From Ralstonia condita (GTDB taxonomy: Bacteria > Pseudomonadota > Gammaproteobacteria > Burkholderiales > Burkholderiaceae), in NCBI RefSeq assembly GCF_958405655.1, contig NZ_CATYWO010000001.1:1054001-1118000 (forward strand): 64,000 nucleotides of DNA, given 5' to 3'. The first letter of the stretch is position 1, and every line of letters begins with the position of its first letter. Shown here one piece after another: positions 25,659 through 33,561 of this stretch. The position numbers and the translations under genes are program-made. The notes below the pieces were generated by a model, which saw only the letters and a list, made by a program, of their open reading frames with translations, was not told the origin of the DNA and ran no database searches.

Positions 25659-26846
25659 ATGTCACGGTCTGTTTCCTCATTTTTTCGGCGTTTCGGTCTC
25701 GTTTCGCTGATGACGGTCGCGCTCGCTGCCGCTTCCGTCGCCACCGCCCACGCGGCGACTTCCACCAAGAAATCCACCGCGTCCAAGACCGCGAAGACGA
25801 AAGGCAAGACCGTCAGCAGCCGTAAGGCCAGCGCCAAGGTTGCCGCTGCGAGTACCGATTCGGCTGCGTCCGCCAAGGTCCGCAAGGTCGTCATCGTAAA
25901 AGGCAAGCGCCGGGTCATCATGGTCGAGCGCGGAGCGCGGCCAGTGCGCGCGTCGTTCGTGCCGGCTGCCCCGACCCTCGGTGAGGCCATGGGCCTGAGG
26001 TCCACGCCGGATGCGTTGGCATTGCGTTCCTCTGTCGCGCTGGTGATGGATCAGAACACCGGTGAAGTGCTGTTCCAGAAAAATTCATCGGCCGTGCTGC
26101 CGATCGCTTCGATCACCAAGCTGATGACTGCGCTGGTCGTGACCGATGCGCATCAGCCGATGGACGAGCTGCTCGAGATCACCGAGGACGATCGCGATTA
26201 CGAACGCAACACCGGATCGCGCCTGCGTTATGGCACGATGCTCACGCGTGAAGACCTGCTCCTGCTGGCCCTGATGTCCTCGGAAAACCGGGCGGCTTCC
26301 GCACTTGGCCGTAACTACCCGGGCGGTCGCCCGGCATTCGTGGCTGCCATGAACCGCAAGGCGCGCGAGCTGGGCATGAATGACACGCACTATGTCGATT
26401 CGAACGGCCTGTCCAGCAGCAATGTCTCGAGCGCGCAGGATCTCGCCAAAATCGTGATGGCTGCCTACAAGGTGCCCATCATCCGTCAGTTCACGACTAC
26501 CCCCGAGCACACCGTCAACGCGAACGGTCGCACCCTCCATTACGTCAATACCAACCGCCTGGTGCGGGGTGGCGAGTGGGACATTGGTCTGCAGAAGACC
26601 GGCTTCATCAACGAGGCCGGGCGCTGCCTGGTGATGCAGGCCAACGTACACGGTCGCAATGTGGTGATGGTGTTCCTCGATTCGGCGGGTAACCTGACGC
26701 GCTTTGCCGATGCCACGCGCGTGCGCAACTGGCTGGAACATAATCCGCATATCGAGGCAGCGACGCAGGCAGCGGCGCCGCTGCGTAACGTGCCGGTCAC
26801 GAATCGGCCGGCGACCGTTCTGGCTTCGGAGCAGCCCGGGGCCTGA
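25659..26846 (+). CDS. pbpG: D-alanyl-D-alanine endopeptidase (PBP7-type, S11)
   Basis: 395-residue periplasmic low-molecular-weight penicillin-binding protein. The signal peptide (1-32) ends after AHA-A and is followed by a Lys/Ala/Ser/Thr-rich low-complexity linker (about 33-90). The catalytic domain has SITK (Ser151, Lys154), SEN (207-209) and KTG (312-314), the three motifs of S11 peptidases, in the PbpG/DacD-like arrangement. Expected to cleave D-Ala-meso-DAP cross-links in peptidoglycan. E. coli PbpG is about 310 residues; the extra length is the basic linker, which could interact with the wall or membrane. Ends at a bidirectional terminator shared with the IclR gene. Confidence 0.9.
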   Translation: MSRSVSSFFRRFGLVSLMTVALAAASVATAHAATSTKKSTASKTAKTKGKTVSSRKASAKVAAASTDSAASAKVRKVVIVKGKRRVIMVERGARPVRASFVPAAPTLGEAMGLRSTPDALALRSSVALVMDQNTGEVLFQKNSSAVLPIASITKLMTALVVTDAHQPMDELLEITEDDRDYERNTGSRLRYGTMLTREDLLLLALMSSENRAASALGRNYPGGRPAFVAAMNRKARELGMNDTHYVDSNGLSSSNVSSAQDLAKIVMAAYKVPIIRQFTTTPEHTVNANGRTLHYVNTNRLVRGGEWDIGLQKTGFINEAGRCLVMQANVHGRNVVMVFLDSAGNLTRFADATRVRNWLEHNPHIEAATQAAAPLRNVPVTNRPATVLASEQPGA

Positions 26847-26865
26847 GCCACAGCACACGCTCTGC

Positions 26866-26903
26866 CAACAAAAAAGCGCGTCATCGAACGCGCTTTTTTG
26901 TTG
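26866..26903. terminator. Bidirectional terminator between pbpG and iclR-type gene
   Basis: Perfect 15-base arms: CAACAAAAAAGCGCG (26866-26880) and CGCGCTTTTTTGTTG (26889-26903), loop TCATCGAA. Poly-A on one side and poly-T on the other suit both convergent genes. Confidence 0.9.
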
Positions 26904-26918
26904 GCTGTGCCCCCAGGG

Positions 26919-27716
26919 TCATTCAGCTCGAGCCGGCTCTTCCTCCAAGGTGTATCCCATGCCCTTGGAGATCTGCAGGGCGGTGTCCTTGAGGTTGTCG
27001 AGCCAGCTATCCTGCAGCCGGTCTGCGGGCGCGGACAGCGACAGACCAGCTACCAGCCGGCGCGAGTCGTCATAAATGCCAGCAGCGATGCAGCGCACGC
27101 CAAGTTCCAGCTCTTCGTTGTCGCGCGCGTAACCGTTGGTACGCACCCAATTTAGTTCGCGTTCGAGCTTGGGCAGATCGGTGATCGACGTGCGGGTGTG
27201 GCCGGAAAGACCGGTGCGCGTCGCATAGGCCCTCACTCGGCCGATTTCGTCGGCGGCGAGAAACAGCTTTCCAACTGAAGTCAGATGCAGCGGCGCCCGG
27301 CCTCCGATGGCGCGAACGACCTGCATGCCCGAGCGCTCCGAGTATGCGCGTTCAATGTAGACAATCTCGTCCCCTTGGCGCACCGAGAGATTAACCGTCT
27401 GGCCGGTGAGCCGGTGCAGGGCGCGCATCGGTGCAAGCGCGGCTTCGCGCACCGACAGCCGGGCTTTGACGAGGTTACCGAGCTCAAGCAGACGCATGCC
27501 GAGGCGGTAGCTGCCAGGGTCCGAGCGATCGACAAAGCGGCACGCCACCATGTCGTTCAAGATGCGATGCGCGGTGGAGGGATGCAGGCCAGTGCTGGCC
27601 GACAGCGCTTTCAGGCTGACTGGATCGGCATGATCGGCCAGCGCGTCGAGCAGCATCATCATGCGTTCGATGACCTGGATTGACGTCTTGCCAGGGTCCT
27701 TGTCTGCTTCTGCCAT
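26919..27716 (-). CDS. IclR-family transcriptional regulator
   Basis: 265 residues. The N-terminal winged helix (about 10-75) reads SIQVIERMMMLLDALADH, LKALSASTGLHPSTAHRILNDM, and the C-terminal IclR effector domain (about 90-255) includes LHLTSVGKLFLAA and a GVRCIAAGIYDD segment with the conserved Cys region. IclR proteins usually sense small carboxylates. It is divergent from lutA-lutB with 240 bases between the starts, a typical position for a local regulator, so control of the lactate-utilisation genes is plausible (the classical regulators of lut/lld are GntR-type, making this an inference only). Confidence 0.88.
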   Translation of the reverse strand: MAEADKDPGKTSIQVIERMMMLLDALADHADPVSLKALSASTGLHPSTAHRILNDMVACRFVDRSDPGSYRLGMRLLELGNLVKARLSVREAALAPMRALHRLTGQTVNLSVRQGDEIVYIERAYSERSGMQVVRAIGGRAPLHLTSVGKLFLAADEIGRVRAYATRTGLSGHTRTSITDLPKLERELNWVRTNGYARDNEELELGVRCIAAGIYDDSRRLVAGLSLSAPADRLQDSWLDNLKDTALQISKGMGYTLEEEPARAE

Positions 27717-27816
27717 GGGTACCGTGAGTTGCGAATGCGATGCAAAATTCTATCCCACGATGTGAAAATGCGCACCCTCTCGATGCATGATTCCGGGTAT
27801 TTTTGAGGGTAAGTTC

Positions 27817-27840
27817 ACGCAACACACCATTGTGTTCGCG
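27817..27840. promoter_or_regulatory. Inverted repeat in the iclR-lutA divergent region
   Basis: AACACA (27821-27826) and TGTGTT (27831-27836) around CCAT, extended outwards by ACGC/GCGT with one extra base on the right. Size and location fit a regulator site for the divergent pair; the binding protein is unknown. Confidence 0.4.
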
Positions 27841-27956
27841 TTGGTCTCGTGAAGCGCACTCATCACCGGCATGAAGAAGTTCTGTGCGTGGAAAGCCGGG
27901 CTGGCCGGGCATCGGGAGCATAATGGCGGCTTCCCGAAGAACACACGAGACTCCCC

Positions 27957-28682
27957 ATGCGCGTAGGTCTGTTCGTCACTTGCCTGGTTGATCTGATGCG
28001 GCCCGACATCGGGTTTTCGGTGCTCAAGCTGCTGGAAAAGGCCGGTTACGAGGTGGTCGTGCCGCCTGCCCAGACATGCTGTGGTCAGCCTGCCTACAAC
28101 TCAGGCGACCGCCCCCTGGCGCGTGACCTTGCGGAAAAGACGCTGAAAGAGTTCGAGCAATTCGACTACGTGGTCATTCCATCTGGCTCATGCGGCGGCA
28201 TGATTCGCAAGCATTACGCCGATCTGTTCCGCGATGATCCGGAGCTTGCCGGCCGCTATGAGCGCCTTGCGCCGCGCGTGCACGAACTCACCGATTTCCT
28301 GGTCAATGTGGCGCGTATCGAAGCGCTTGATTCCGAATTCAAAGGACACGTGACGTATCACGACTCCTGCGCCGGGTTGCGGGAGTTGGGCGTGAAGACG
28401 CAGCCTCGCGAATTGCTGGGCAAGTTGCCGGGTGTGCAGTTGACCGAAATGGCCGCATGCGAAGCCTGCTGCGGTTTTGGCGGCACGTTTTCGATCAAGT
28501 ATGGCGACATCTCGACCGCCATCGCCGACGAGAAATGCGCCAACATCAAGGCCAGCGGCGCCGACGCCGTGGTGCTTGGCGACGTAGGCTGCATGCTCAA
28601 CATCGAAGGCCGCCTGCGCCGAACCGGCGACACCCACACGCGCGTGCTGCATATCGCGCAAGTCTTGGCTGGTGACGCGTAA
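27957..28682 (+). CDS. lutA: L-lactate utilisation Fe-S protein LutA (YkgE)
   Basis: 241-residue protein with two CCG domains that bind Fe-S clusters: QTCCGQPAYNSGD near residue 45 and CEACCGFGGTFSIKYGDIS near residue 165, each preceded by a lone Cys (TCLVD; GSCGG; DSCAG). In the LutABC system this subunit works with LutB to oxidise L-lactate to pyruvate at the membrane. Length and motif order match YkgE/LutA. The ATG at 27957 directly begins MRVGLFVTCLVD. Followed by lutB after 30 bases, so co-transcribed. Confidence 0.93.
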   Translation: MRVGLFVTCLVDLMRPDIGFSVLKLLEKAGYEVVVPPAQTCCGQPAYNSGDRPLARDLAEKTLKEFEQFDYVVIPSGSCGGMIRKHYADLFRDDPELAGRYERLAPRVHELTDFLVNVARIEALDSEFKGHVTYHDSCAGLRELGVKTQPRELLGKLPGVQLTEMAACEACCGFGGTFSIKYGDISTAIADEKCANIKASGADAVVLGDVGCMLNIEGRLRRTGDTHTRVLHIAQVLAGDA

Positions 28683-28712
28683 GCGTCAGGAACACCACGG
28701 AGACGCAATCAC

Positions 28713-30122
28713 ATGCAAGTCCGCAGCATGGAATTCAAGGCGCGCGCGGGGCAGAAACTCGCCGACAAGCGCCTGCAGCAAAACCTCACCAAGCTCTCGA
28801 CGAAGTTCGTCACTGCGCGGGCGGCGGCCATCCAGGAGATCGATTTTCCTGCCACGCGGGAAGCGCTCAAGGACCGTCGCAATCGCGCCCTTGAGAATCT
28901 TGACGTCTGGCTGGCCACCTTCGAAGCGGAAGCGATGCGCCGTGGAGCGAAGGTGCTCTTCGCCGAAACCACAGCCGACGCGGCTCGCCTGGTTGCCGAA
29001 ATCGCCCGCAAACATGACGTGAAGAAGGTCATCAAGAGCAAGTCGATGGTGACCGAGGAGATGCGCCTGAACCAGGTGCTCGGCGAGATGGGCGTGCAGA
29101 GCATCGAGACCGATCTGGGCGAGTACATCCTCCAGATCAACGACAGCGAGCCGCCGTCGCACATCATTGCGCCGGTGGTGCACAAGGATAAGGAAGAGAT
29201 CGCCGATCTCTTCGCCAAGACGCACAACAAGCCGCGCCTGACCGACATTCCGCAGATGACGCGCGAGGCGCGCGAAGTGCTGCGTCCGGAATTCCTCTCC
29301 GCCGACATGGGCGTGACGGGCGGCAACTTCATCATTGCCGAGACGGGCTCGGTGGCGATTGTCACCAACGAGGGCAACGAAGGCATGTGCACGATCATGC
29401 CGCGCGTGCACGTCGCGGTGACGGGCATCGAGAAGGTGCTGCCGACGCTTGAAGATTTGGCGACCGTGATGCGCTTGCTGCCGCGCTCTGCCACGGGGCA
29501 GGCGATCTCGAACTACTTCTCGCTGCTGACGGGTCCCCGCGCGGAAGGTGAGAAGGACGGCCCCGAGCACATGTACTTCGTCATCGTCGACGGAGGCCGC
29601 AGTGGTCTGATCGGCGGCGAGTTCCAGGAAATGCTGCGTTGTATCCGCTGCGGCGCGTGCATGAATCACTGCCCCGTCTATCAGAAGATCGGCGGCCATG
29701 CATACGGCTGGGTCTATCCCGGGCCGATGGGCAGCGTACTGACGCCGAGCTACGTCGGACTGTCGAATGCGCTGGACTTGCCGCAGGCCGCCACTCTGTG
29801 CGGAGAATGTAATCGCGTCTGCCCGGCTTCGATTCCGCTGTCGGACCTGCTCCGCACGTTGCGCGAGAAGCAGATGGAGCGAGAGCTGCGTCCGCAGTCC
29901 GAGCGCTTCGGGCTGCGCGTCTGGGGGTTCGTGGCGCGTCGTCCGGCGCTCTATTCGGCCGGGACGTGGGTCGCAGCGCGCGTGCTGCGCTGGATGGGGG
30001 GCGACAAGAAGCTGATTCACGCGTTGCCCGTCGGCAAGGGCTGGACGGATACGCGCGACATGCCGGCGCCCGCAGGCAAGACGTTCCGCGAGCTTTATCG
30101 CGAGAAGAAGGCGCGAGCATGA
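28713..30122 (+). CDS. lutB: L-lactate utilisation Fe-S protein LutB (YkgF)
   Basis: 469-residue LutB. The first 300 residues are the LUD domain (KSKSMVTEEMRLN, TGGNFIIAETGSVAIVTNEGN), followed by two 4Fe-4S motifs CIRCGACMNHCPVY and CGECNRVCPASIP, then a C-terminal helical domain. Works with LutA in lactate oxidation, electrons passing to the respiratory chain. The ribosome site GGAGACG lies about 8 bases upstream. The stop overlaps the start of a 93-codon gene (ATGA). A LutC partner (about 220 residues, LUD domain) is not found in the following 3 kb. Confidence 0.94.
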   Translation: MQVRSMEFKARAGQKLADKRLQQNLTKLSTKFVTARAAAIQEIDFPATREALKDRRNRALENLDVWLATFEAEAMRRGAKVLFAETTADAARLVAEIARKHDVKKVIKSKSMVTEEMRLNQVLGEMGVQSIETDLGEYILQINDSEPPSHIIAPVVHKDKEEIADLFAKTHNKPRLTDIPQMTREAREVLRPEFLSADMGVTGGNFIIAETGSVAIVTNEGNEGMCTIMPRVHVAVTGIEKVLPTLEDLATVMRLLPRSATGQAISNYFSLLTGPRAEGEKDGPEHMYFVIVDGGRSGLIGGEFQEMLRCIRCGACMNHCPVYQKIGGHAYGWVYPGPMGSVLTPSYVGLSNALDLPQAATLCGECNRVCPASIPLSDLLRTLREKQMERELRPQSERFGLRVWGFVARRPALYSAGTWVAARVLRWMGGDKKLIHALPVGKGWTDTRDMPAPAGKTFRELYREKKARA

Positions 30123-30400
30123 CGACCGCGGAATCCCTCCAGACACTGCGTGATGGGCTTGATCGTCACGCCCGTTCGCCCGACCTGCCGCGCTTGCTCA
30201 AGCTGTGGCGTGACGAGGCCACGCTGGAGCCGTTGGCTGCGCTGCCGCCGGCGTACGATCAGGTCCGCCGGTCACTGCTCCAGCGTCTGGACATGGCGGT
30301 GTCGTTTGGCGAGGAAAGCTGTTCATTCTCGCCGGCGTCGTTGCTGGCTGAAATGCGGCTGTGGACTGACAAGGCGGAAGCCAAGCTGGCCAGCATGTAA
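30119..30400 (+). CDS. Hypothetical 93-residue protein coupled to lutB
   Basis: I do not recognise this protein. It is short, acidic/basic balanced and predicted mostly alpha-helical (SLQTLRDGLDRHARSPDLPR, QVRRSLLQRLDMAVSFGEE), with no membrane segment, no cysteine-rich motif and only one Cys. Its ATG overlaps the lutB stop codon by 4 bases, so it is translated with lutB and is probably related to the lactate system, perhaps as an assembly or accessory factor. It is far too short and unlike LutC. Codon use is the same as its neighbours, so it is not a recent acquisition. Confidence 0.7.
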   Translation: MTTAESLQTLRDGLDRHARSPDLPRLLKLWRDEATLEPLAALPPAYDQVRRSLLQRLDMAVSFGEESCSFSPASLLAEMRLWTDKAEAKLASM

Positions 30401-30469
30401 TCCTTGGGCGACATGGAACGCACGATGCGTGCTAGTGTCTGACTCGTGATTCCTGTGTCCGCCGATTCC

Positions 30470-30784
30470 ATGAACCAAACTGCCCGCGAAATCATGCTGT
30501 ACGACGCCCAGAAGAAAAGCTCGGGTGTCGCCTATCTCTGGTGGTTCCTGCTGGGCTTTCTGGGGGTGCACCGTTTTTATCTGAAACGCCCGGGCAGCGG
30601 TGTGGCGCAGGCTGTCGCCAACATCGGTGGCACGTGGCTCGCCTTCCGCGACATGGGCAACACGGCAGGCTGGGTGCTCGCCGTGATTGGCGGGCTGTGG
30701 GTGCTGGTGGATATGTTCCTGATTCCCGGGATGGTCCGCGCGTACAACACGGTCCTGGCCGAGCGGCTGTCGGCTGCCACCTGA
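30470..30784 (+). CDS. TM2-domain membrane protein
   Basis: 104 residues. After a short cytoplasmic head (EIMLYDAQKKSSG) come the TM2-domain features: VAYLWWFLLGFLGVHRFYL with the conserved G..G.HRFYL, then GIAQ-like VAQAVANIGG and a second helix with WVLVDMFLIPG. Such proteins are inner-membrane, of unknown function. The ATG at 30470 begins right before the family start; an in-frame GTG eight codons earlier is less likely. It may be co-transcribed with the lut genes (69-base gap) or independent. It is followed by a small lipoprotein gene. Confidence 0.8.
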   Translation: MNQTAREIMLYDAQKKSSGVAYLWWFLLGFLGVHRFYLKRPGSGVAQAVANIGGTWLAFRDMGNTAGWVLAVIGGLWVLVDMFLIPGMVRAYNTVLAERLSAAT

Positions 30785-30798
30785 AGCGAGGTGATCTC

Positions 30799-30966
30799 AT
30801 GAAGCGAACCGTTTGGTGGAAGCGCATTGCGCTCGCGGCGGCAAGGGTGGCTTGCCTCGGTGCCCTGCTGGCGGGGTGCAGCACTTCGCGCGAACAGTAC
30901 AGCCAGAGTTCCGGTGTGACCGCCTACGGGGTTGTCGACGCGGGCATCGAGCGCACCTCGCGCTGA
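30799..30966 (+). CDS. Small lipoprotein of unknown function
   Basis: 55 residues, beginning MKRTVWWKR with a hydrophobic stretch and the lipobox LLAG-C at Cys27; the mature part is 29 residues, ending GVVDAGIERTSR. Cleavage by signal peptidase II would leave a tiny lipid-anchored peptide; the Ser after Cys suggests sorting to the outer membrane. Ribosome site GCGAGGTG lies about 8 bases before the ATG. It begins 14 bases after the TM2 gene and converges on bpt with only 3 bases between stops. It resembles the short lipoproteins often seen in this family of bacteria; function unknown. Confidence 0.7.
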   Translation: MKRTVWWKRIALAAARVACLGALLAGCSTSREQYSQSSGVTAYGVVDAGIERTSR

Positions 30967-30969
30967 CAA

Positions 30970-31731
30970 TTACTGGCCGGTTGGTGCTACGTCTTCGAAT
31001 CGCCGCCACTCTCCATTGACCAGCAGCTCCAGCGGCTGGAACAGCGCCTTGTAGGCCATCTTGCGGCTCTGCGCTATCCAATAGCCAAGGTAGATGTATG
31101 GCAGATCCAGGGCCTGCGCCTGTGCGATCTGCCACAGCACGTTGTACGTTCCGTAGCTCGCTTTCTGCTCGGTCGGATCGTAGAACGTGTAGACGGAAGA
31201 GAGACCGTCCTCCAGCACGTCGATCATGCTCACCATGCGCAGCTTGCCGGCCGACGGTGATTCTGGCGGCTCGCGAAATTCCACCAGGCGCGAATTCACG
31301 CGGCTTTGCAGCAGGAACTGCTCGTACTGGTCGCGGCTGTCGTGGTCCATGCCGCCGCCGGCGTGCCGGACCGATTGGTAGAGCAGGTAGAGCTGGTAAT
31401 GCTCTTCGACATAGGTGAGCGGAGCGACGAGTGCCTCGAGCAACTGATGCCGCTCGGCTGCGCGACGTTGCGCGCGCGACGGAGAAAACTCGTCGACAAC
31501 CACACGGCATGGCGTGCATGCATGGCAATCATCGCAATGCGGCCGGTAGGTGAAGATACCGCTGCGCCGGAAGCCGGCGCGGACGAGTTTCGAGTAGACG
31601 TCTGCGTTGATGAGGTGCGCCGGCGTGGCGACCTGCGAACGCGCCAGGCGGCCATCGAGATAGCTGCATGCGTAAGGCGCGGTGGCATAGAACTGCAATG
31701 CCGAGAGGGGGAGTTCCTTAAGCTTGCTCAT
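30970..31731 (-). CDS. bpt: Aspartate/glutamate leucyltransferase (Bpt/ATE1 type)
   Basis: 253-residue aminoacyl-tRNA-protein transferase of the N-degron pathway; it attaches Leu to proteins with N-terminal Asp or Glu, marking them for ClpAP/ClpS. The ATE N-terminal domain shows the conserved cysteines in YACSYLDGR and HCDDCHACTPCRV; the C-terminal domain shows VEFREPP, VYTFYDPTE, YGTYNVLWQI and YLGYWI, all family landmarks. Length matches bacterial Bpt. The ATG at 31731 overlaps the end of aat by 14 bases, so the two tagging enzymes are co-translated. Confidence 0.94.
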   Translation of the reverse strand: MSKLKELPLSALQFYATAPYACSYLDGRLARSQVATPAHLINADVYSKLVRAGFRRSGIFTYRPHCDDCHACTPCRVVVDEFSPSRAQRRAAERHQLLEALVAPLTYVEEHYQLYLLYQSVRHAGGGMDHDSRDQYEQFLLQSRVNSRLVEFREPPESPSAGKLRMVSMIDVLEDGLSSVYTFYDPTEQKASYGTYNVLWQIAQAQALDLPYIYLGYWIAQSRKMAYKALFQPLELLVNGEWRRFEDVAPTGQ

Positions 31732-32464
31732 TGCGCACGGTCCACCGGCGGAGCACCGACTTGTCGAAGTGCCAGGGCGTGACGGCCGGCGCGTTGGTTG
31801 CCTCGCGCACATGGGCGAGGAAAGCAGCGCGCGGCATCGGGGCTCCGCCTAACGACGCCAGATGCTCGGTTTCCTGCTGGCAGTCTATCATCGCAACGCC
31901 GTGGTTGCCGAGGAAGGCGCATAGGGCGGCCAAAGCGATCTTGGATGCATCCGTGCGGTGCGCAAACATCGATTCGCCGTAGAACATGCGGCCTAGCGCG
32001 ACGCCGTACAGGCCGCCCACGCGCTGCCCGGCGTACCAGGTCTCGACACTGTGAGCGTAGCCGCGGCGGTGCAGGGCGGTGTAGGCCTGTATGACTTCCT
32101 CGGTGATCCACGTGCCGTGCTGGCCGGGGCGAGCGGTACTGGCACAGGCGATCATCGTTTCGCGGAAGCCATGGTCGATGCGGATTTCCCACGTTGGGTG
32201 ATCGAGCACGCGCCGCAGTGTCTTGCGAAAGGTCGTCGACACGCGAAAACGTTCCGGGCGCAAGACCATGCGCGGATCCGTGCTCCACCACAGCACGGGC
32301 TGTCCTTGCGCATACCAAGGAAAGATACCTTGCCGATATGCGATCAACAGCCGTTGTGGAGAGAGTTCCGCGCTCGCCGCCAGCAGACCGGGTGCTTCGG
32401 AGTCCGATCCCAGAGCTTGATCGACCGGCGGAAAGGGATCATGCGGATCCAGCCAGGCGATCAT
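31718..32464 (-). CDS. aat: Leucyl/phenylalanyl-tRNA-protein transferase
   Basis: 248-residue transferase adding Leu or Phe to N-terminal Arg or Lys, the second arm of the bacterial N-degron pathway. Conserved blocks: GLLAASAELSPQRLLIAYRQGIFPW near the N-terminus, WWSTDPRMVL, the tRNA-site HGTWITEEVIQAY, and VYGVALGRMFYGESMF-like substrate pocket followed by IDCQ. Length matches E. coli Aat (234). Upstream of bpt with a 14-base overlap and 21 bases downstream of the Nudix gene, forming a three-gene minus-strand operon. Confidence 0.96.
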   Translation of the reverse strand: MIAWLDPHDPFPPVDQALGSDSEAPGLLAASAELSPQRLLIAYRQGIFPWYAQGQPVLWWSTDPRMVLRPERFRVSTTFRKTLRRVLDHPTWEIRIDHGFRETMIACASTARPGQHGTWITEEVIQAYTALHRRGYAHSVETWYAGQRVGGLYGVALGRMFYGESMFAHRTDASKIALAALCAFLGNHGVAMIDCQQETEHLASLGGAPMPRAAFLAHVREATNAPAVTPWHFDKSVLRRWTVRNEQA

Positions 32465-32485
32465 GGTGCGAAAACCCGGGCGGGA

Positions 32486-33073
32486 TTACGACGTGATGGT
32501 TGCTGTGTCGGCCGTGCTCGATCGCATCGGCTTGTAAATGTCCAGCGTGTGGAGGCGGAAGCTGCCATCGGTCAGGCGGCCCGCCGCGCGGTCGGCAAAG
32601 AAGCAGCGCAGCGTATGGATGACAGTCGGAAAGGCAAGGTCATCCCAAGGAATATCGGCTTCGTTGAACAAGCCGACCTCCAGGCTTTCCTCACCAGGTG
32701 CGAAATCCAGATCGTTGAGCTTGGCTAGATAAAACAAATGCACCTGATGCACGTGCGGTACGTTGAGCACTGAATAGAGCTCACCGATTTCGATGCGCGC
32801 ACCGGCTTCTTCCAGCGTTTCGCGCGAGGCGGCCTCTGCAGTGGTCTCGCCGATTTCCATGAAGCCGGCCGGCAGGGTCCAGAAGCCGTAGCGCGGTTCA
32901 ATGGCGCGCTTGCACAAGAGAATCTGATCGTTCCAAACGGGCACCGTGCCCACTACGTTGCGCGGATTCACATAGTGAATCGTATTGCAGTGGTCACAAA
33001 CGGCGCGCGGCCGGTTGTCGCCGGCGGGAATGCGCGAGACGACAGGCTGGCCGCAGTTGGAACAGAATTTCAT
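32486..33073 (-). CDS. Zinc-ribbon Nudix hydrolase
   Basis: 195 residues. N-terminal zinc ribbon (Cys4: FCSNCGQ and CDHCNT), then a Nudix domain with the box GFMEIGETTAEAASRETLEEAGA, a near-perfect GX5EX7REUXEEXGU pattern. These enzymes hydrolyse nucleoside-diphosphate derivatives; zinc-ribbon members include NudC-like NADH pyrophosphatases, but this one is shorter and lacks the NudC N-terminal domain and SQPWPFPxS motif, so I do not call it NudC. Start at 33073 gives MKFCSNCG. First gene of the aat-bpt operon. Confidence 0.88.
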   Translation of the reverse strand: MKFCSNCGQPVVSRIPAGDNRPRAVCDHCNTIHYVNPRNVVGTVPVWNDQILLCKRAIEPRYGFWTLPAGFMEIGETTAEAASRETLEEAGARIEIGELYSVLNVPHVHQVHLFYLAKLNDLDFAPGEESLEVGLFNEADIPWDDLAFPTVIHTLRCFFADRAAGRLTDGSFRLHTLDIYKPMRSSTADTATITS

Positions 33074-33186
33074 AGGGGCCGAGGACTCAGGCAGATGGAA
33101 TATCTCAGTGTATCACCGAGCAGGTTTGATCCCGTGCGGGCCGGGATATCGACGGTGCGCGCGGGTTGACTGCGCGCGCGGAAAAG

Positions 33187-33215
33187 CAAAAAGCCCGCTG
33201 GCTGGCGGGCTTTGC
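33187..33215 (-). terminator. Terminator of the tRNA-fMet gene
   Basis: On the minus strand AAAGCCCGC, loop CAGCCA, GCGGGCTTT followed by TT. Arms at 33205-33213 and 33190-33198. It lies 41 bases downstream of the tRNA and could also limit antisense traffic. Confidence 0.75.
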
Positions 33216-33254
33216 TGGATCGGCTCAGGTCTTGGAGCGAGCCGTTCGACTTTG

Positions 33255-33332
<78 letters not shown>

Positions 33333-33347
33333 TCCGTCGAAGAGAAG

Positions 33348-33376
33348 ACTATAACGGAAGCCATGCGGCAATGCAA
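33348..33376 (-). promoter_or_regulatory. Promoter of tRNA-fMet
   Basis: On the minus strand TTGCAT (33376-33371), 17-base spacer, TATAGT (33353-33348), about 15 bases before the tRNA 5' end. Close to consensus, as expected for a highly expressed stable RNA. Confidence 0.75.
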
Positions 33377-33561
33377 CACCTTTTTGTGCGGCATGCCAAT
33401 AGAAGCGGCCAGAGGCGGGCGCAGTGTGCCCGCAAACATTGGATTTACCTGACTCTGCGACACATTCCGCTTGTTGGAATTGGTATGCGGCGCCCACGAT
33501 GCATGGCGACGCATGCGCCGTTTACAATGCGGCCTTTGGCCTTCCTCTCTCATCTCTGATC

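Noticed and set aside
33505..33561. Hairpin GGCC-TTT-GGCC and a GGCG..CGCC dyad before pyrD as a pyrimidine attenuator
   Set aside because: The stems are only 4 bp and the E. coli-type pyrD switch needs a specific transcription-start pyrimidine tract that I cannot place; evidence too weak to list as a regulator.
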